From positions 680,431 to 744,430 of the forward strand of contig NZ_SNZC01000001.1 of assembly GCF_004363695.1 (NCBI RefSeq): a DNA stretch of 64,000 nucleotides, given 5' to 3'. The position numbers were made by a program, and so were the translations under genes. Source of the DNA: Flavobacterium cheniae (GTDB taxonomy: Bacteria; Bacteroidota; Bacteroidia; Flavobacteriales; Flavobacteriaceae). Positions 7,983 to 16,830 of the stretch are shown here, in pieces; within the stretch, counting starts at the first letter, position 1, and the number at the start of each line of letters is the position of its first letter. Under the pieces are notes generated by a model. That model did no database searches. It saw nothing but the letters and a program-made list of their open reading frames with translations, and was not told where the DNA came from.

Positions 7983-9749
7983 ATGAAAGAACTGCAATAT
8001 TTAAACAAATACTTTGTCAAATATAAATATCGTTTCCTATTAGGGATATTAATCACTATAATCGCACAAATATTTTCTTTATTCACTCCTGAGTTAATTG
8101 GTAACTCTATTAAAGTGATTGAAGATTATGTGAATCATCCTACAAATGATATTCCGTTTCAAAAAGAATTACTAGTAAAAAACATTCTTTTAATCTTAGC
8201 TACCACTATTATAGCTGGATTTTTTACTTTCTTAATGCGTCAGACTTTAATTGTAATGTCGCGCCATGTAGAATTTGATTTGAAGAATGAAATTTTTAAT
8301 CACTACCAAACCCTAACGCAAAGTTTCTACAAACGCAATCGTACTGGTGACTTAATGAGTCGAATTAGTGAAGACGTTGGAAAAGTAAGAATGTATGTTG
8401 GGCCTGCCGTTATGTATTCGTTAAATACCTTAATGCGTTTTACGATTGTGGTGATTTACATGTATAACATATCACCAAAACTTACTTTATATTCTTTATT
8501 ACCATTACCACTTTTATCGTATAGTATTTTCAAAATCAGCTCTATGATTCACAAGAAAAGTGGTGATTTTCAACAAAATTTATCTACTTTATCTTCTTTT
8601 ACGCAAGAAATTTTTTCAGGAATTCGAGTGATAAAAGCCTATGCAATTGAGAATAAAAAACAACAAGAGTTTACTGATTTAAGTAATGAAAGTAAGGTAA
8701 AAGCAATGGATTTAGCCAAAGTAAATTCGCTTTTCGGTCCGTTAATGATTTTACTTATTGGATTGAGTAACTTGGTTGTGGTGTATGTTGGTGGTTCTAT
8801 GTACATTAATAACGACCCTGAAATTAACAGTATTGGAGTAATTGCCCAATTCATTTTATACATCAACATGTTAACTTGGCCTGTTGCCTCTTTAGGTTGG
8901 GTTTCGTCATTGGTTCAAGAGGCAGAAGCTTCTCAAAAACGTATTAATGAATTCCTAAAAGAAGAACCAGAGATAAAAAACACCAATAGTAGTCATTCAT
9001 TAATTGAAGGGACAATTCAATTTGATAATGTCTCTTTTGAATACGATGATACCAATATCAAAGCTTTAGACAAGATTTCATTTGAAGTTAAAAAAGGAAA
9101 AACATTAGCTATTTTAGGAAAAACAGGTTCAGGAAAATCAACGCTTTTAACTTTGATTAGTCGTTTATATGACACCAATTCAGGAACGGTATTCATTGAT
9201 AACAATGACATTAAAGATTTAAATTTATTCGATTTACGTAATCAAATAAGTGTGGTGCCACAAGATGCTTTCTTGTTCTCAGATAGTATTAAAAATAACA
9301 TCAAATTTGGTAATGAAAATGCTACCGATGAAGAAGTTATGGAAGCTGCAAAAAAAGCAGTAGTTCATGACAACATTATGAATTTTAATCAGCAATACGA
9401 AACGGTTTTAGGCGAACGAGGGATAACATTATCAGGTGGACAAAAACAAAGAGTTTCAATTGCTAGAGCTTTAATCAAAAACGCTCCTATCCTACTATTA
9501 GATGATTGTCTTAGCGCCGTTGATACCGAAACCGAAGAAACCATACTAAACAACTTGCTAGCATATTGCAAAGACAAAACCACTATTATCGTAAGTCACC
9601 GTGTTTCATCAGCTAAAAATGCGGATTGGATTATCATTTTAGAGGAAGGAAAAATCATTGAGCAAGGCACTCATTCTCAACTATTAGAACAAAATGGTTA
9701 CTACAAAGAGTTATACTTAAAACAACTTTCGGAAAAAGAAATTGACTAA
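7983..9749 (+). CDS. ABC exporter, fused membrane and ATPase domains
   Basis: A 588-residue half-transporter of the MsbA/MdlB type. It has a six-helix membrane domain (about residues 15-320) followed by a nucleotide-binding domain. The latter shows Walker A GKTGSGKST near residue 380, Q-loop VVPQDAFLF, signature LSGGQKQR near 483, Walker B ILLLDD near 503, D-loop SAVD and switch His SHR. The residue after Walker B, normally a catalytic Glu, is Asp (LLLDDC), a substitution also seen in degenerate sites of heterodimeric exporters. Substrate is unknown and no second half-transporter is adjacent. Confidence 0.9.
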   Translation: MKELQYLNKYFVKYKYRFLLGILITIIAQIFSLFTPELIGNSIKVIEDYVNHPTNDIPFQKELLVKNILLILATTIIAGFFTFLMRQTLIVMSRHVEFDLKNEIFNHYQTLTQSFYKRNRTGDLMSRISEDVGKVRMYVGPAVMYSLNTLMRFTIVVIYMYNISPKLTLYSLLPLPLLSYSIFKISSMIHKKSGDFQQNLSTLSSFTQEIFSGIRVIKAYAIENKKQQEFTDLSNESKVKAMDLAKVNSLFGPLMILLIGLSNLVVVYVGGSMYINNDPEINSIGVIAQFILYINMLTWPVASLGWVSSLVQEAEASQKRINEFLKEEPEIKNTNSSHSLIEGTIQFDNVSFEYDDTNIKALDKISFEVKKGKTLAILGKTGSGKSTLLTLISRLYDTNSGTVFIDNNDIKDLNLFDLRNQISVVPQDAFLFSDSIKNNIKFGNENATDEEVMEAAKKAVVHDNIMNFNQQYETVLGERGITLSGGQKQRVSIARALIKNAPILLLDDCLSAVDTETEETILNNLLAYCKDKTTIIVSHRVSSAKNADWIIILEEGKIIEQGTHSQLLEQNGYYKELYLKQLSEKEID

Positions 9750-9819
9750 ACTTTTGTTTAATCCGATTTTTTTTTAGATTTTTGAGACGCTATAACACTA
9801 ATTAATTGACAGTAGGATT

Positions 9820-10194
9820 ATGAGAGAAAATGACATGTTAGAAAAAGAAGATATTTTTTCTAAAGTATTGCGTGCAGGAAGAAGAACGTATTTCTTTGAT
9901 GTAAGAGCTACAAAAGCAGATGATTACTACATTACCATTACTGAAAGTAAAAAGTTTACAGAAGAAGATGGTTCTTTTCACTTTAAAAAACACAAAATTT
10001 ATTTGTACAAAGAAGATTTCGCTGCTTTCAGAGAAATTTTAGACGAAATGACTGATTTTGTTTTAGACCAAAAAGGTGAAGAAGTAATTTCGGAAAGACA
10101 CCAAAAAGATTTCAAAAGAGAAATCTATGCTGAAGATAACGAAGAAATAAAATCAGCAGAAAGTTTTACAAATATTGATTTTGATGATATTTAA
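9820..10194 (+). CDS. PUR-family nucleic-acid-binding protein (DUF3276)
   Basis: A 124-residue protein of the bacterial PUR-alpha-like family (DUF3276). It shows the beta-strand-rich pattern KVLRAGRRTYFFDVRATKADDYYITITESKK and FHFKKHKIYLYKEDFAAFREILDEM, with an acidic C-terminal tail. Family members from spirochaetes and Bacteroidota bind single-stranded nucleic acid as dimers; the cellular role here is not known. It is a single gene with a convergent neighbour. Confidence 0.88.
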   Translation: MRENDMLEKEDIFSKVLRAGRRTYFFDVRATKADDYYITITESKKFTEEDGSFHFKKHKIYLYKEDFAAFREILDEMTDFVLDQKGEEVISERHQKDFKREIYAEDNEEIKSAESFTNIDFDDI

Positions 10195-10211
10195 TCATCA
10201 GATTTTAAAAT

Positions 10212-10253
10212 ACAAATCCCAAATTCTAAAAAAGAGTTTGGGATTTTTTTTTT
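10212..10253. terminator. bidirectional terminator
   Basis: A stem AAATCCCAAA with TTTGGGATTT (10214-10223 / 10237-10246) followed by a run of T, between the convergent PUR gene and csaA. Confidence 0.8.
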
Positions 10254-10584
10254 ATCCAATTCGCAACCCATTTTCAACAGGAATATCAGAAGTCAACAAA
10301 ACAATATCATGCTCTTCTCCTACCGAACCTAAAACTAAACATTCGCTCATGAAATCTGCAATTTGTTTTTTAGGAAAATTGACAACTGCAATAATTTGTT
10401 TTCCTAGTAATTCTTCTTTAGCATAACGTTTGGTAATTTGAGCGGATGATTTTTTGATTCCCAATTCAACACCAAAATCAATCGTTAATTGATATGCTGG
10501 TTTATTCGCTTTTGGAAAATCTTGAACTTCTAAAATTGTTCCTACTCGCATTTCTACTTTTTCAAAATCATGCCAAGTTATCAT
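10252..10584 (-). CDS. csaA: tRNA-binding domain protein CsaA
   Basis: A 110-residue stand-alone tRNA-binding (OB-fold) domain, the same fold found in MetRS and Trbp111. Motifs are FEKVEMRVGTILEVQDFPKA and the C-terminal VLGSVGEEHDIVLLTSDIPVENG. CsaA is described as a chaperone-like or tRNA-binding dimer; its precise role is uncertain. The ATG start is clear. Confidence 0.9.
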   Translation of the reverse strand: MITWHDFEKVEMRVGTILEVQDFPKANKPAYQLTIDFGVELGIKKSSAQITKRYAKEELLGKQIIAVVNFPKKQIADFMSECLVLGSVGEEHDIVLLTSDIPVENGLRIG

Positions 10585-10650
10585 ATTTATAAAATAAAAA
10601 AGTACAATTTACCGAAGTAAATCATACTTATATTAGACGTTAAATCGTAT

Positions 10651-10863
10651 TTATTTTTTTGCTTTTACTTTGCAAGTATTTATTCCAAACAAGGTGTAAA
10701 ACGGACAAAACTGTACCGAAGCTACAATAATCATTACGGCTCCAACACCCAAAGCAATCCATTTTAAATTTCCTTCCAAAATTCCTGAAAGTCCTAGTAT
10801 AATAGCAATAACACCAATCATAACTCGAACAAAACGATCGGCAGTTCCAATATTTTTCTTCAT
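10651..10863 (-). CDS. DUF2892 (YgaP-type) membrane protein
   Basis: A 70-residue protein with two hydrophobic segments (VMIGVIAIILGLSGIL and WIALGVGAVMIIVASVQFC) and the family end CPFYTLFGINTC. DUF2892 is the membrane part of YgaP-type rhodaneses, and here the separate rhodanese gene lies directly upstream (17 bp gap). The two probably work together in sulfur-group handling at the inner membrane, which is an inference from gene order. Confidence 0.85.
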   Translation of the reverse strand: MKKNIGTADRFVRVMIGVIAIILGLSGILEGNLKWIALGVGAVMIIVASVQFCPFYTLFGINTCKVKAKK

Positions 10864-10880
10864 AATCTAAAATATTAAGT

Positions 10881-11270
10881 TTATTTAACGGTTGGTTTTT
10901 CTTCGCTTGTCCAGTTTGTAATTCCGCCTTCTAAGTCGGTTATGGTCTTAAATCCTAATTCTTTCAATCTCGCAGAAGCTTTAGCACTTCTTCCACCTGA
11001 TTTACAATACACCATTACAGGTTTTTCTTTATCTAAACTTACCACTTTGGCATCAAAATCATCCGCCATAAAATCGATATTCACAGCATTTTCAATATGA
11101 CCTTGACTAAATTCTTCTGGTGTACGAACATCAACCAACTGAACATCAGGTTGTGTCATTTTTTTCTCATAAGTGGCTACATCTAAAACTTGCACACCAT
11201 CAGCTTGATTTTTTAAACAAGAGGTAAATCCTAACAAAAGGAACATTAAACTCAATACTTTTATCTTCAT
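10881..11270 (-). CDS. rhodanese-like sulfurtransferase lipoprotein
   Basis: A 129-residue single-domain rhodanese with a lipoprotein signal (MKIKVLSLMFLLLGFTSC). Catalytic loop VYCKSGGRSAKA supplies the active Cys near residue 89; VQLVDVRTPEEFSQGHIENAVNIDF is the conserved first half. The lipobox predicts periplasmic anchoring. It is followed by the DUF2892 gene and preceded by thioredoxin on the same strand, suggesting a small thiol/sulfur redox cluster. Confidence 0.88.
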   Translation of the reverse strand: MKIKVLSLMFLLLGFTSCLKNQADGVQVLDVATYEKKMTQPDVQLVDVRTPEEFSQGHIENAVNIDFMADDFDAKVVSLDKEKPVMVYCKSGGRSAKASARLKELGFKTITDLEGGITNWTSEEKPTVK

Positions 11271-11314
11271 TATTCTATTTTTTTATGTTTTCGAATCTAA
11301 ATATACAAAAAAAA

Positions 11315-11617
11315 TTAATTCAAATGATTACTGATAATATCAGTTAAATCTTTTGAACTTAAAACTCCTGATTGTCTCCAAAGCATTTTACCTGTTTTAA
11401 ATAACATCAAAGTAGGAACTCCACGAACCATAAAATGACTAGCCAAATCTTGATGTTGATCGACATTCACTTTTATAATTTTTACAGCTTCTTTTAAATT
11501 AGTTTTCACTTCTTGCAATATTGGCGACATCATTTTACACGGGCCACACCAATCGGCATAGAAGTCCACTAAAACCAAATCATTACTATTGATGATATCA
11601 TTGAATTTTGCGTTCAT
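11315..11617 (-). CDS. thioredoxin
   Basis: A 100-residue thioredoxin with the classical active site WCGPCK near residues 22-27 and the cis-Pro loop GVPTLMLF. No signal peptide is present, so it is cytoplasmic. The ATG at 11617 is used; an upstream TTG would place the start before the promoter-like CAAAGATA (TATCTTTG on the minus strand, 11645-11638). It lies divergent to hemN and upstream of the rhodanese/DUF2892 pair. Confidence 0.9.
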   Translation of the reverse strand: MNAKFNDIINSNDLVLVDFYADWCGPCKMMSPILQEVKTNLKEAVKIIKVNVDQHQDLASHFMVRGVPTLMLFKTGKMLWRQSGVLSSKDLTDIISNHLN

Positions 11618-11637
11618 AATCTTTATTTTTTCAATTT

Positions 11638-11645
11638 CAAAGATA
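11638..11645 (-). promoter_or_regulatory. -7 promoter element of thioredoxin
   Basis: TATCTTTG on the minus strand, perfect TAnnTTTG, 20 bp before the thioredoxin ATG. It supports the shorter protein start. Confidence 0.55.
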
Positions 11646-11692
11646 CAATTCAAAAGACTTTTTTTATGTAATATTTGTTACACAAAGGCAAT

Positions 11693-11736
11693 ATGATAAT
11701 TATCATTTTTTCTTTTCTAGAAGCGCTTTAAGTTTG
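11693..11736 (+). promoter_or_regulatory. hemN promoter with FNR/Crp-like palindrome
   Basis: ATGATAATTATCAT (11693-11706) is a perfect 14-bp palindrome that matches the FNR box TTGAT-N4-ATCAA at 8 of 10 positions. A perfect -7 element TAAGTTTG follows at 11729-11736, but there is no TTG at -33. The palindrome centre is 29.5 bp before the -7 element, about -41.5 from the expected start, the position used by class II FNR/Crp activators. Confidence 0.55.
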
Positions 11737-11759
11737 TATTGTGCTAAAAATATATCGTC

Positions 11760-13124
11760 ATGTCAGTCTCAATAGTCCAAAAATATAACGTTCCAGGACC
11801 ACGCTATACTAGTTATCCTACTGTCCCTTATTGGGAAGAGGAAAAATTCAATTTAGAAGATTGGAAACGTACCCTTTTACAATCTTTTAAAGAATCGAAT
11901 GCTACCGAAGGTATCAGCTTATATATTCACCTTCCGTTTTGCGAAAGTTTGTGTACTTTTTGTGGTTGCAACAAGCGAATTACAAAACGTCATGAGGTTG
12001 AAGATCCTTACATTACAGCCGTAATTAAAGAATGGAAATTGTATTGCGATTTATTTCCAAGAAAACCTATCATCAAAGAAATTCATTTAGGTGGCGGAAC
12101 TCCAACATTTTTCTCGCCTGAAAATTTAGAACGATTGATGAACGGCATTTTTCAATATGCAACAAAAGCCGAAGAACACGAATTTAGTTTTGAAGGGCAT
12201 CCAAACAACACAACTCGACACCATTTACAAACCTTATATAATTTAGGATTCAGACGCGTGAGTTTTGGTGTGCAAGATTATTCACCTATAGTACAAGAAG
12301 CTATTCACCGTATTCAACCTTTTCATAACGTAGCAAAAGTGACGTTTTGGGCAAAAGAAATTGGCTACACATCAGTAGGACACGATTTAATTTTCGGATT
12401 GCCTTTTCAAACATTAGCTGATGTTAAAGATACGATTGATAAAACCAAATCATTACAACCTGATCGATTAGCTTTTTACAGCTACGCACACGTGCCATGG
12501 ATTAAAGGAAACGGACAACGTGGTTTTAAAGACGAAGATTTACCAAAAGATGATGAAAAACGCATGTTGTATGAAGAAGGCAAAAAACAACTCGCACAAA
12601 ACGGTTACCACGAAATTGGAATGGATCATTTTGCATTAGAAAATGACAGTATGTTTATTTCGTTCAATGAAGGAAAATTGCATCGTAATTTCATGGGCTA
12701 CACGGCTTCAAAAACGCAATTGATGATTGGATTAGGCGTTTCGTCAATTAGCGATAGTTGGTACAGTTTTGCTCAAAATGAAAAAACAATTGAAGATTAT
12801 TACACCCATTTAGCAGAAGACCAATTACCTATTTTCAGAGGTCACGTTTTAACACCAGAAGACTTAATTATTAGAAGACATATTTTGAATTTAATGTGTC
12901 AATTTACCACTTCTTGGAAAGATGAAACTTTAGATTTTCCTGAACTACCATCAGTTTTAGCAAGTTTAGAAGAAATGCAAGAGGATGGTTTGCTTACTCT
13001 TCAAGACAACTCGATAACGGTTACCGAAAAAGGAAAACCTTTCGTTCGTAATATTTGTATGGCATTCGATTTGAGATTAATCAGAAAAGCTCCAGAAACT
13101 AAGCTATTTTCTATGACGATTTAA
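11760..13124 (+). CDS. hemN: oxygen-independent coproporphyrinogen III oxidase
   Basis: A radical-SAM enzyme that decarboxylates coproporphyrinogen III to protoporphyrinogen IX without oxygen. The 454-residue length fits true HemN. The 4Fe-4S/SAM motif is CESLCTFC (CxxxCxxC, near residues 61-68), preceded by YNVPGPRYTSYPT, the N-terminal signature that distinguishes HemN from HemW. GGGTPTFF and the SFGVQDYSPIVQEAIHRIQ substrate region are present. The promoter carries an FNR-like box, consistent with induction at low oxygen. Confidence 0.95.
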   Translation: MSVSIVQKYNVPGPRYTSYPTVPYWEEEKFNLEDWKRTLLQSFKESNATEGISLYIHLPFCESLCTFCGCNKRITKRHEVEDPYITAVIKEWKLYCDLFPRKPIIKEIHLGGGTPTFFSPENLERLMNGIFQYATKAEEHEFSFEGHPNNTTRHHLQTLYNLGFRRVSFGVQDYSPIVQEAIHRIQPFHNVAKVTFWAKEIGYTSVGHDLIFGLPFQTLADVKDTIDKTKSLQPDRLAFYSYAHVPWIKGNGQRGFKDEDLPKDDEKRMLYEEGKKQLAQNGYHEIGMDHFALENDSMFISFNEGKLHRNFMGYTASKTQLMIGLGVSSISDSWYSFAQNEKTIEDYYTHLAEDQLPIFRGHVLTPEDLIIRRHILNLMCQFTTSWKDETLDFPELPSVLASLEEMQEDGLLTLQDNSITVTEKGKPFVRNICMAFDLRLIRKAPETKLFSMTI

Positions 13125-14957
13125 CTACTCATATCGAATATAACCTGGTTTAGATAATTGAAAATCGTAAAGTGATAAATTCGTGTTTTCAAACGAATTG
13201 AACTTGTTAATTCCATCACCTTCAAAAGGAATCGTAGGATAATACGAAAACGAAATTTGGAAACTATTAAACACTAAAAAGTCATTATTTATTAGTGCAC
13301 CAATACTAAATTTCGAATACACTTTACTTGAGAATAAAGCTTTTTCGTTTGCCAAAGAACCAAGTGTAGTGTTGAAATACGGACTAAATCGGAAGCCATA
13401 CCAACTACCAGGAATATAAGATTGTGTTTGAAAAGAAACAGTCCATTTTTGAGTCCCATTTAAACGATTATTAAATCCTGGCAAGCCATCTTCGTCAAGT
13501 AAAGTCAAACGGTCTTTAAACGAATCATCTCGATTATTTCCCCAAACGTAAGTAGGCTTCACAAATTGTCTAAAACGCCAATTTCCCCATGAAATAAGTG
13601 GACTAAAATAATTCAATCCTAGTTTAAAAGTGGTTTGTTCTGTTAAACCTGCATCGTAAAAACTGCCCCATTCGGCAAAACCACTAGCATAACCAAAAGA
13701 ATATTTTCTTCCAAAAGAAACACTCAATCCAGTATACAATCTAGAATTACTGTTTTTTTCTTGATGTCCTACAATTAAAGCAATATTTTCTCCGTATGGA
13801 ATATCTTCAGTAATGTTGTAGTTGAAAACAAATTTATCTTGGTAAAACTTTTGCTTAGAAAAACCAATCATTCCTATCCAGTTTTTTTCATTTGAAAAAT
13901 AAGAAGTAGGATCTAAAACAGCCGCTGGCATTTGTCCAAATACTTTTTGATTATAGGTTAACGCTAAAACCATGTTATTAAAATAACGCTCAGGATTTGA
14001 TTTTGGATTTATTTTAAAAGCTCTACCATACCAATATTCCTGAAAATCATATGAAACATTTTGCAATGAAATAGTGTCTAATACCGGAAATTGTTCCGTT
14101 CTCAATCGGTTTTCAAAAAAAGCACCACCCGCATTTTTTGTAATTACGGAGTAAAATGGTCGATTAATATTGATACTTCTCTTACTATCGTTATTGTAAT
14201 CATTTGCGTAATCCAAATCCAAGCGGATGTAAGTGTTTTTAATATTATTGATAGAATATTGCGCATAAACTGCTCGCTCTTTTGTGTCAAAACGATTTTT
14301 GATGTTTCCACTAATTAAATGTCCAAATCCTAAAATGTTACGCTCCGTTAATTTAGCACTGCTTTCACTTGACGACAAACTACCTGTTGGAATTAATGTC
14401 CAGGAATCTAAAACTCGAATCTTTATATCAATGGAATCTTTACTGTTTGCAATATCTATTGGAACAATCGTAACTTCACGGATATAACGTTGACTTCGTA
14501 TCAAACGTTCCGATTCGAGCAATAACTTGGAATCTAATTTATCATGCTTCTTAAAAAGCATAATATTTCTAATAGTAACTTCTTTCGTTCTGATATGAAT
14601 TGAATTACCAAATTTTTCCATACTTCGTTTCGGAACTTTTTTCTCGTTCGTAACGGAATAACCAAAAGGATCCAGTGTTTCAATGGTTATATTTCGAATA
14701 ATCTTTCCTTCTTGATATTTACTTACAACTTTTTCTTTCTTTTTAGGTTTAGAAGGAAATAAATTCTCAGCTTTTAATGCCGATTCTCTAAATAATAGCT
14801 TGTAAATAAATCGTGAAAACTTACTTTTTTTTGAAAAATTATTAATGTCTTTGTAAATAGAAATACTATCCTTCTCTTGTATAACATTCTGAGCAAAAGT
14901 GCCCGAAGAATGAAAACAAAAGATAAAAACAACAAAAAATAGGATATTCTTTTTCAC
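13125..14957 (-). CDS. outer-membrane beta-barrel protein with POTRA-like region
   Basis: A 610-residue protein with a signal peptide (about residues 1-22). A region near residues 85-190 resembles a POTRA domain (IIRNITIETLDPFGYS ... RSQRYIREVTIVPID ... IDIKIRVLDSWTLIPTG). The remaining 400 residues have alternating aromatic/polar strands typical of an Omp85-like barrel. It may be a BamA/TamA-related assembly protein specific to Bacteroidota; the exact role is not recognised. The start is GTG at 14957, supported by the signal peptide. A TAATTTTG element at 14969-14962 would make the message nearly leaderless. Confidence 0.72.
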   Translation of the reverse strand: MKKNILFFVVFIFCFHSSGTFAQNVIQEKDSISIYKDINNFSKKSKFSRFIYKLLFRESALKAENLFPSKPKKKEKVVSKYQEGKIIRNITIETLDPFGYSVTNEKKVPKRSMEKFGNSIHIRTKEVTIRNIMLFKKHDKLDSKLLLESERLIRSQRYIREVTIVPIDIANSKDSIDIKIRVLDSWTLIPTGSLSSSESSAKLTERNILGFGHLISGNIKNRFDTKERAVYAQYSINNIKNTYIRLDLDYANDYNNDSKRSININRPFYSVITKNAGGAFFENRLRTEQFPVLDTISLQNVSYDFQEYWYGRAFKINPKSNPERYFNNMVLALTYNQKVFGQMPAAVLDPTSYFSNEKNWIGMIGFSKQKFYQDKFVFNYNITEDIPYGENIALIVGHQEKNSNSRLYTGLSVSFGRKYSFGYASGFAEWGSFYDAGLTEQTTFKLGLNYFSPLISWGNWRFRQFVKPTYVWGNNRDDSFKDRLTLLDEDGLPGFNNRLNGTQKWTVSFQTQSYIPGSWYGFRFSPYFNTTLGSLANEKALFSSKVYSKFSIGALINNDFLVFNSFQISFSYYPTIPFEGDGINKFNSFENTNLSLYDFQLSKPGYIRYE

Positions 14958-15072
14958 CCCACAAAATTATTACTATAAAATCGAATAATTATTACACAAT
15001 TCCGATAAAACGTTATAAAATCAAATTTAGTACCACTTCCAAGATGTTAAAATTCATTCCAAAAAGTTTATG

Positions 15073-15080
15073 TACCTTTG
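15073..15080 (+). promoter_or_regulatory. -7 promoter element of the DEAD-box helicase
   Basis: TACCTTTG, perfect TAnnTTTG, 19 bp before the ATG at 15100. It argues against the earlier in-frame ATG at 15070. Confidence 0.6.
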
Positions 15081-15099
15081 CACAAATTTAATACCCTTT

Positions 15100-16446
15100 A
15101 TGAAAACGTTCCAAGAATTCGATTTACCAAAATCACTACAAAAAGCATTAGACGAATTAGGTTTTGTTCACGCTACGCCTATTCAAGAAAAATCGCATTC
15201 TGTAATTCTTTCAGGAAGAGACATGATGGGAATTGCACAAACAGGAACTGGAAAAACCTTTGCCTATCTACTACCTATTCTAAAACAATGGAAATTTCAA
15301 AATAACGAATCAGCAAGAATTGTTATTTTAGTTCCTACGCGTGAATTAGTAGTACAAGTTGTAGAAGAAGTTGAAAAATTGACCAAATACATGAGTGTGC
15401 GAACACTTGGTATTTATGGTGGAGTTAACATCAATACGCAACGAAAAGCATTAGCACAAGGCGTTGATATTTTAGTAGGAACGCCAGGTCGTGTGATGGA
15501 TTTAGGTCTTGACGGAGTTTTACGTTTCGATGAATTACAAAAATTAGTCATTGACGAATTTGACGAAATCTTAAACTTAGGATTCCGTGCCCAACTGACT
15601 TCGATTTTATCGATGATGCGTGGCAAAAAACAAAACATCTTATTTTCGGCAACTATGACCGATGAAGTAGATGCGATGCTAGATGAATACTTCGAATTTC
15701 CTGAAGAAGTTTCTTTGGCACAAAGTGGAACTCCATTAGAACAAATTGAACAAATTGTATATCAAGTTCCAAATTTCCTTACGAAATTAAACATGTTGAA
15801 ACACTTGGTTCGTGAAACCGAAACCATGGAACGTGTTTTAATTTTCGTAAACAACAAACGTATTGTTGATTTGGTTTTTGAAACATTAGACGAAGAATTT
15901 CCAGAGCAATTTGGTGTTATTCACTCGAATAAATCACAAAATTATCGTTTGAATACGATGGCAGCTTTTCAAGCGGGCGAATTAAGAGGTTTGGTTACGA
16001 CCGATATTATGGCGCGTGGTTTGGATATTTCTGATATTACACACGTAATCAATTTACAATTTACCGAAGAGCCAGAAAAATACATGCACCGTATTGGTAG
16101 AACGGGTCGTGCTGATAAAACAGGTATTGCAATCAGTTTGGTTTCACCAAGTGAAGTTGAAAGTAAAATTGAGGTAGAATTATTAATGAATACCGAAATT
16201 AAAGAATTTCCACTTCCAGAAGATTTAAAAATCGAAGAACGCTATTTAGACTTCGAAAAGGAAAAGAAAAAAATGAAATTCTTGTTGAAAACACCTAAAA
16301 AAGAAGGTGGAGAAGCCTTTCACAAGAAAAAAGATAAAAATGCCAAAGTAAACCTTGGTGGTCCAGGAAAACGTAAACCACGTAAAACCGAATCAAGAAA
16401 TAGAAACATCGAACGTAAAAGAGACGAGAAGAGAAAGAAGAAATAA
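15100..16446 (+). CDS. DEAD-box RNA helicase
   Basis: A 448-residue ATP-dependent RNA helicase. Motifs in order are Q motif (F..TPIQEKSHS), Walker A AQTGTGKT near residues 47-54, PTRELV, TPGRVMD, motif II VIDEFDE (DEFD instead of DEAD) near 151, SAT near 181, and HRIGRTGRAD near 330. A Lys/Arg-rich tail (about residues 390-448) probably binds RNA. The start at 15100 is preferred to 15070 because the promoter overlaps the latter. Likely role is ribosome assembly or RNA turnover in the cold, an inference from the family. Confidence 0.93.
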   Translation: MKTFQEFDLPKSLQKALDELGFVHATPIQEKSHSVILSGRDMMGIAQTGTGKTFAYLLPILKQWKFQNNESARIVILVPTRELVVQVVEEVEKLTKYMSVRTLGIYGGVNINTQRKALAQGVDILVGTPGRVMDLGLDGVLRFDELQKLVIDEFDEILNLGFRAQLTSILSMMRGKKQNILFSATMTDEVDAMLDEYFEFPEEVSLAQSGTPLEQIEQIVYQVPNFLTKLNMLKHLVRETETMERVLIFVNNKRIVDLVFETLDEEFPEQFGVIHSNKSQNYRLNTMAAFQAGELRGLVTTDIMARGLDISDITHVINLQFTEEPEKYMHRIGRTGRADKTGIAISLVSPSEVESKIEVELLMNTEIKEFPLPEDLKIEERYLDFEKEKKKMKFLLKTPKKEGGEAFHKKKDKNAKVNLGGPGKRKPRKTESRNRNIERKRDEKRKKK

Positions 16447-16471
16447 TTCTTATAACTACGCATAACATTAC

Positions 16472-16803
16472 CGTCACTTCGAGTGATTTTTAAAAGTAAA
16501 AATGCTAATTTTTACTTTTAAAAATTGTATCGAGAACTATAAAAATCGATATAACACCTCCGTCACTTCGAGTGATTTTAGATTTTAAAATCCATTTTTT
16601 TTTGAAATCTTAAATTGTATCGAGAACTATAAAAACGTTCTAACACTGCCGTCACTTCGAGTGATTTTAGAATATAAAAGCCTAAGATTTTATATTCTAA
16701 AATTGTATCAAGAACTATAGAAACGATATAAACCATTCGTCACTTCGAGTGATTTTAGATTTAAAAACGTTAGTTTTTGAAATCTAAAATCGTATCGAGA
16801 ACA
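16472..16803 (+). repeat. tandem hairpin repeat array, units 1-4
   Basis: Four direct copies begin at 16472, 16561, 16650 and 16738 (period 88-89 bp). Each opens with CGTCACTTCGAGTGATTTT, which contains the small hairpin CACT-TCG-AGTG. A self-complementary arm pair follows, then ATTGTATCGAGAAC (unit 3 has TCAAGAAC) and a conserved 20-odd-bp linker (TATAAAAACGATATAAC-like). The arm sequences differ between units but stay complementary within each one; unit 1 has a perfect 17-bp stem and unit 3 a perfect 15-bp stem. The array fills the gap between the helicase and the GIY-YIG gene. Confidence 0.9.
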
Positions 16804-16818
16804 ACTGAAAACTTTTTC

Positions 16819-16826
16819 TATTTTTG
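16819..16826 (+). promoter_or_regulatory. -7 promoter element of the GIY-YIG gene
   Basis: TATTTTTG, perfect TAnnTTTG, directly after the last repeat unit and 12 bp before the ATG at 16831. It supports expression from the edge of the repeat array. Confidence 0.5.
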
Positions 16827-16830
16827 TCTC

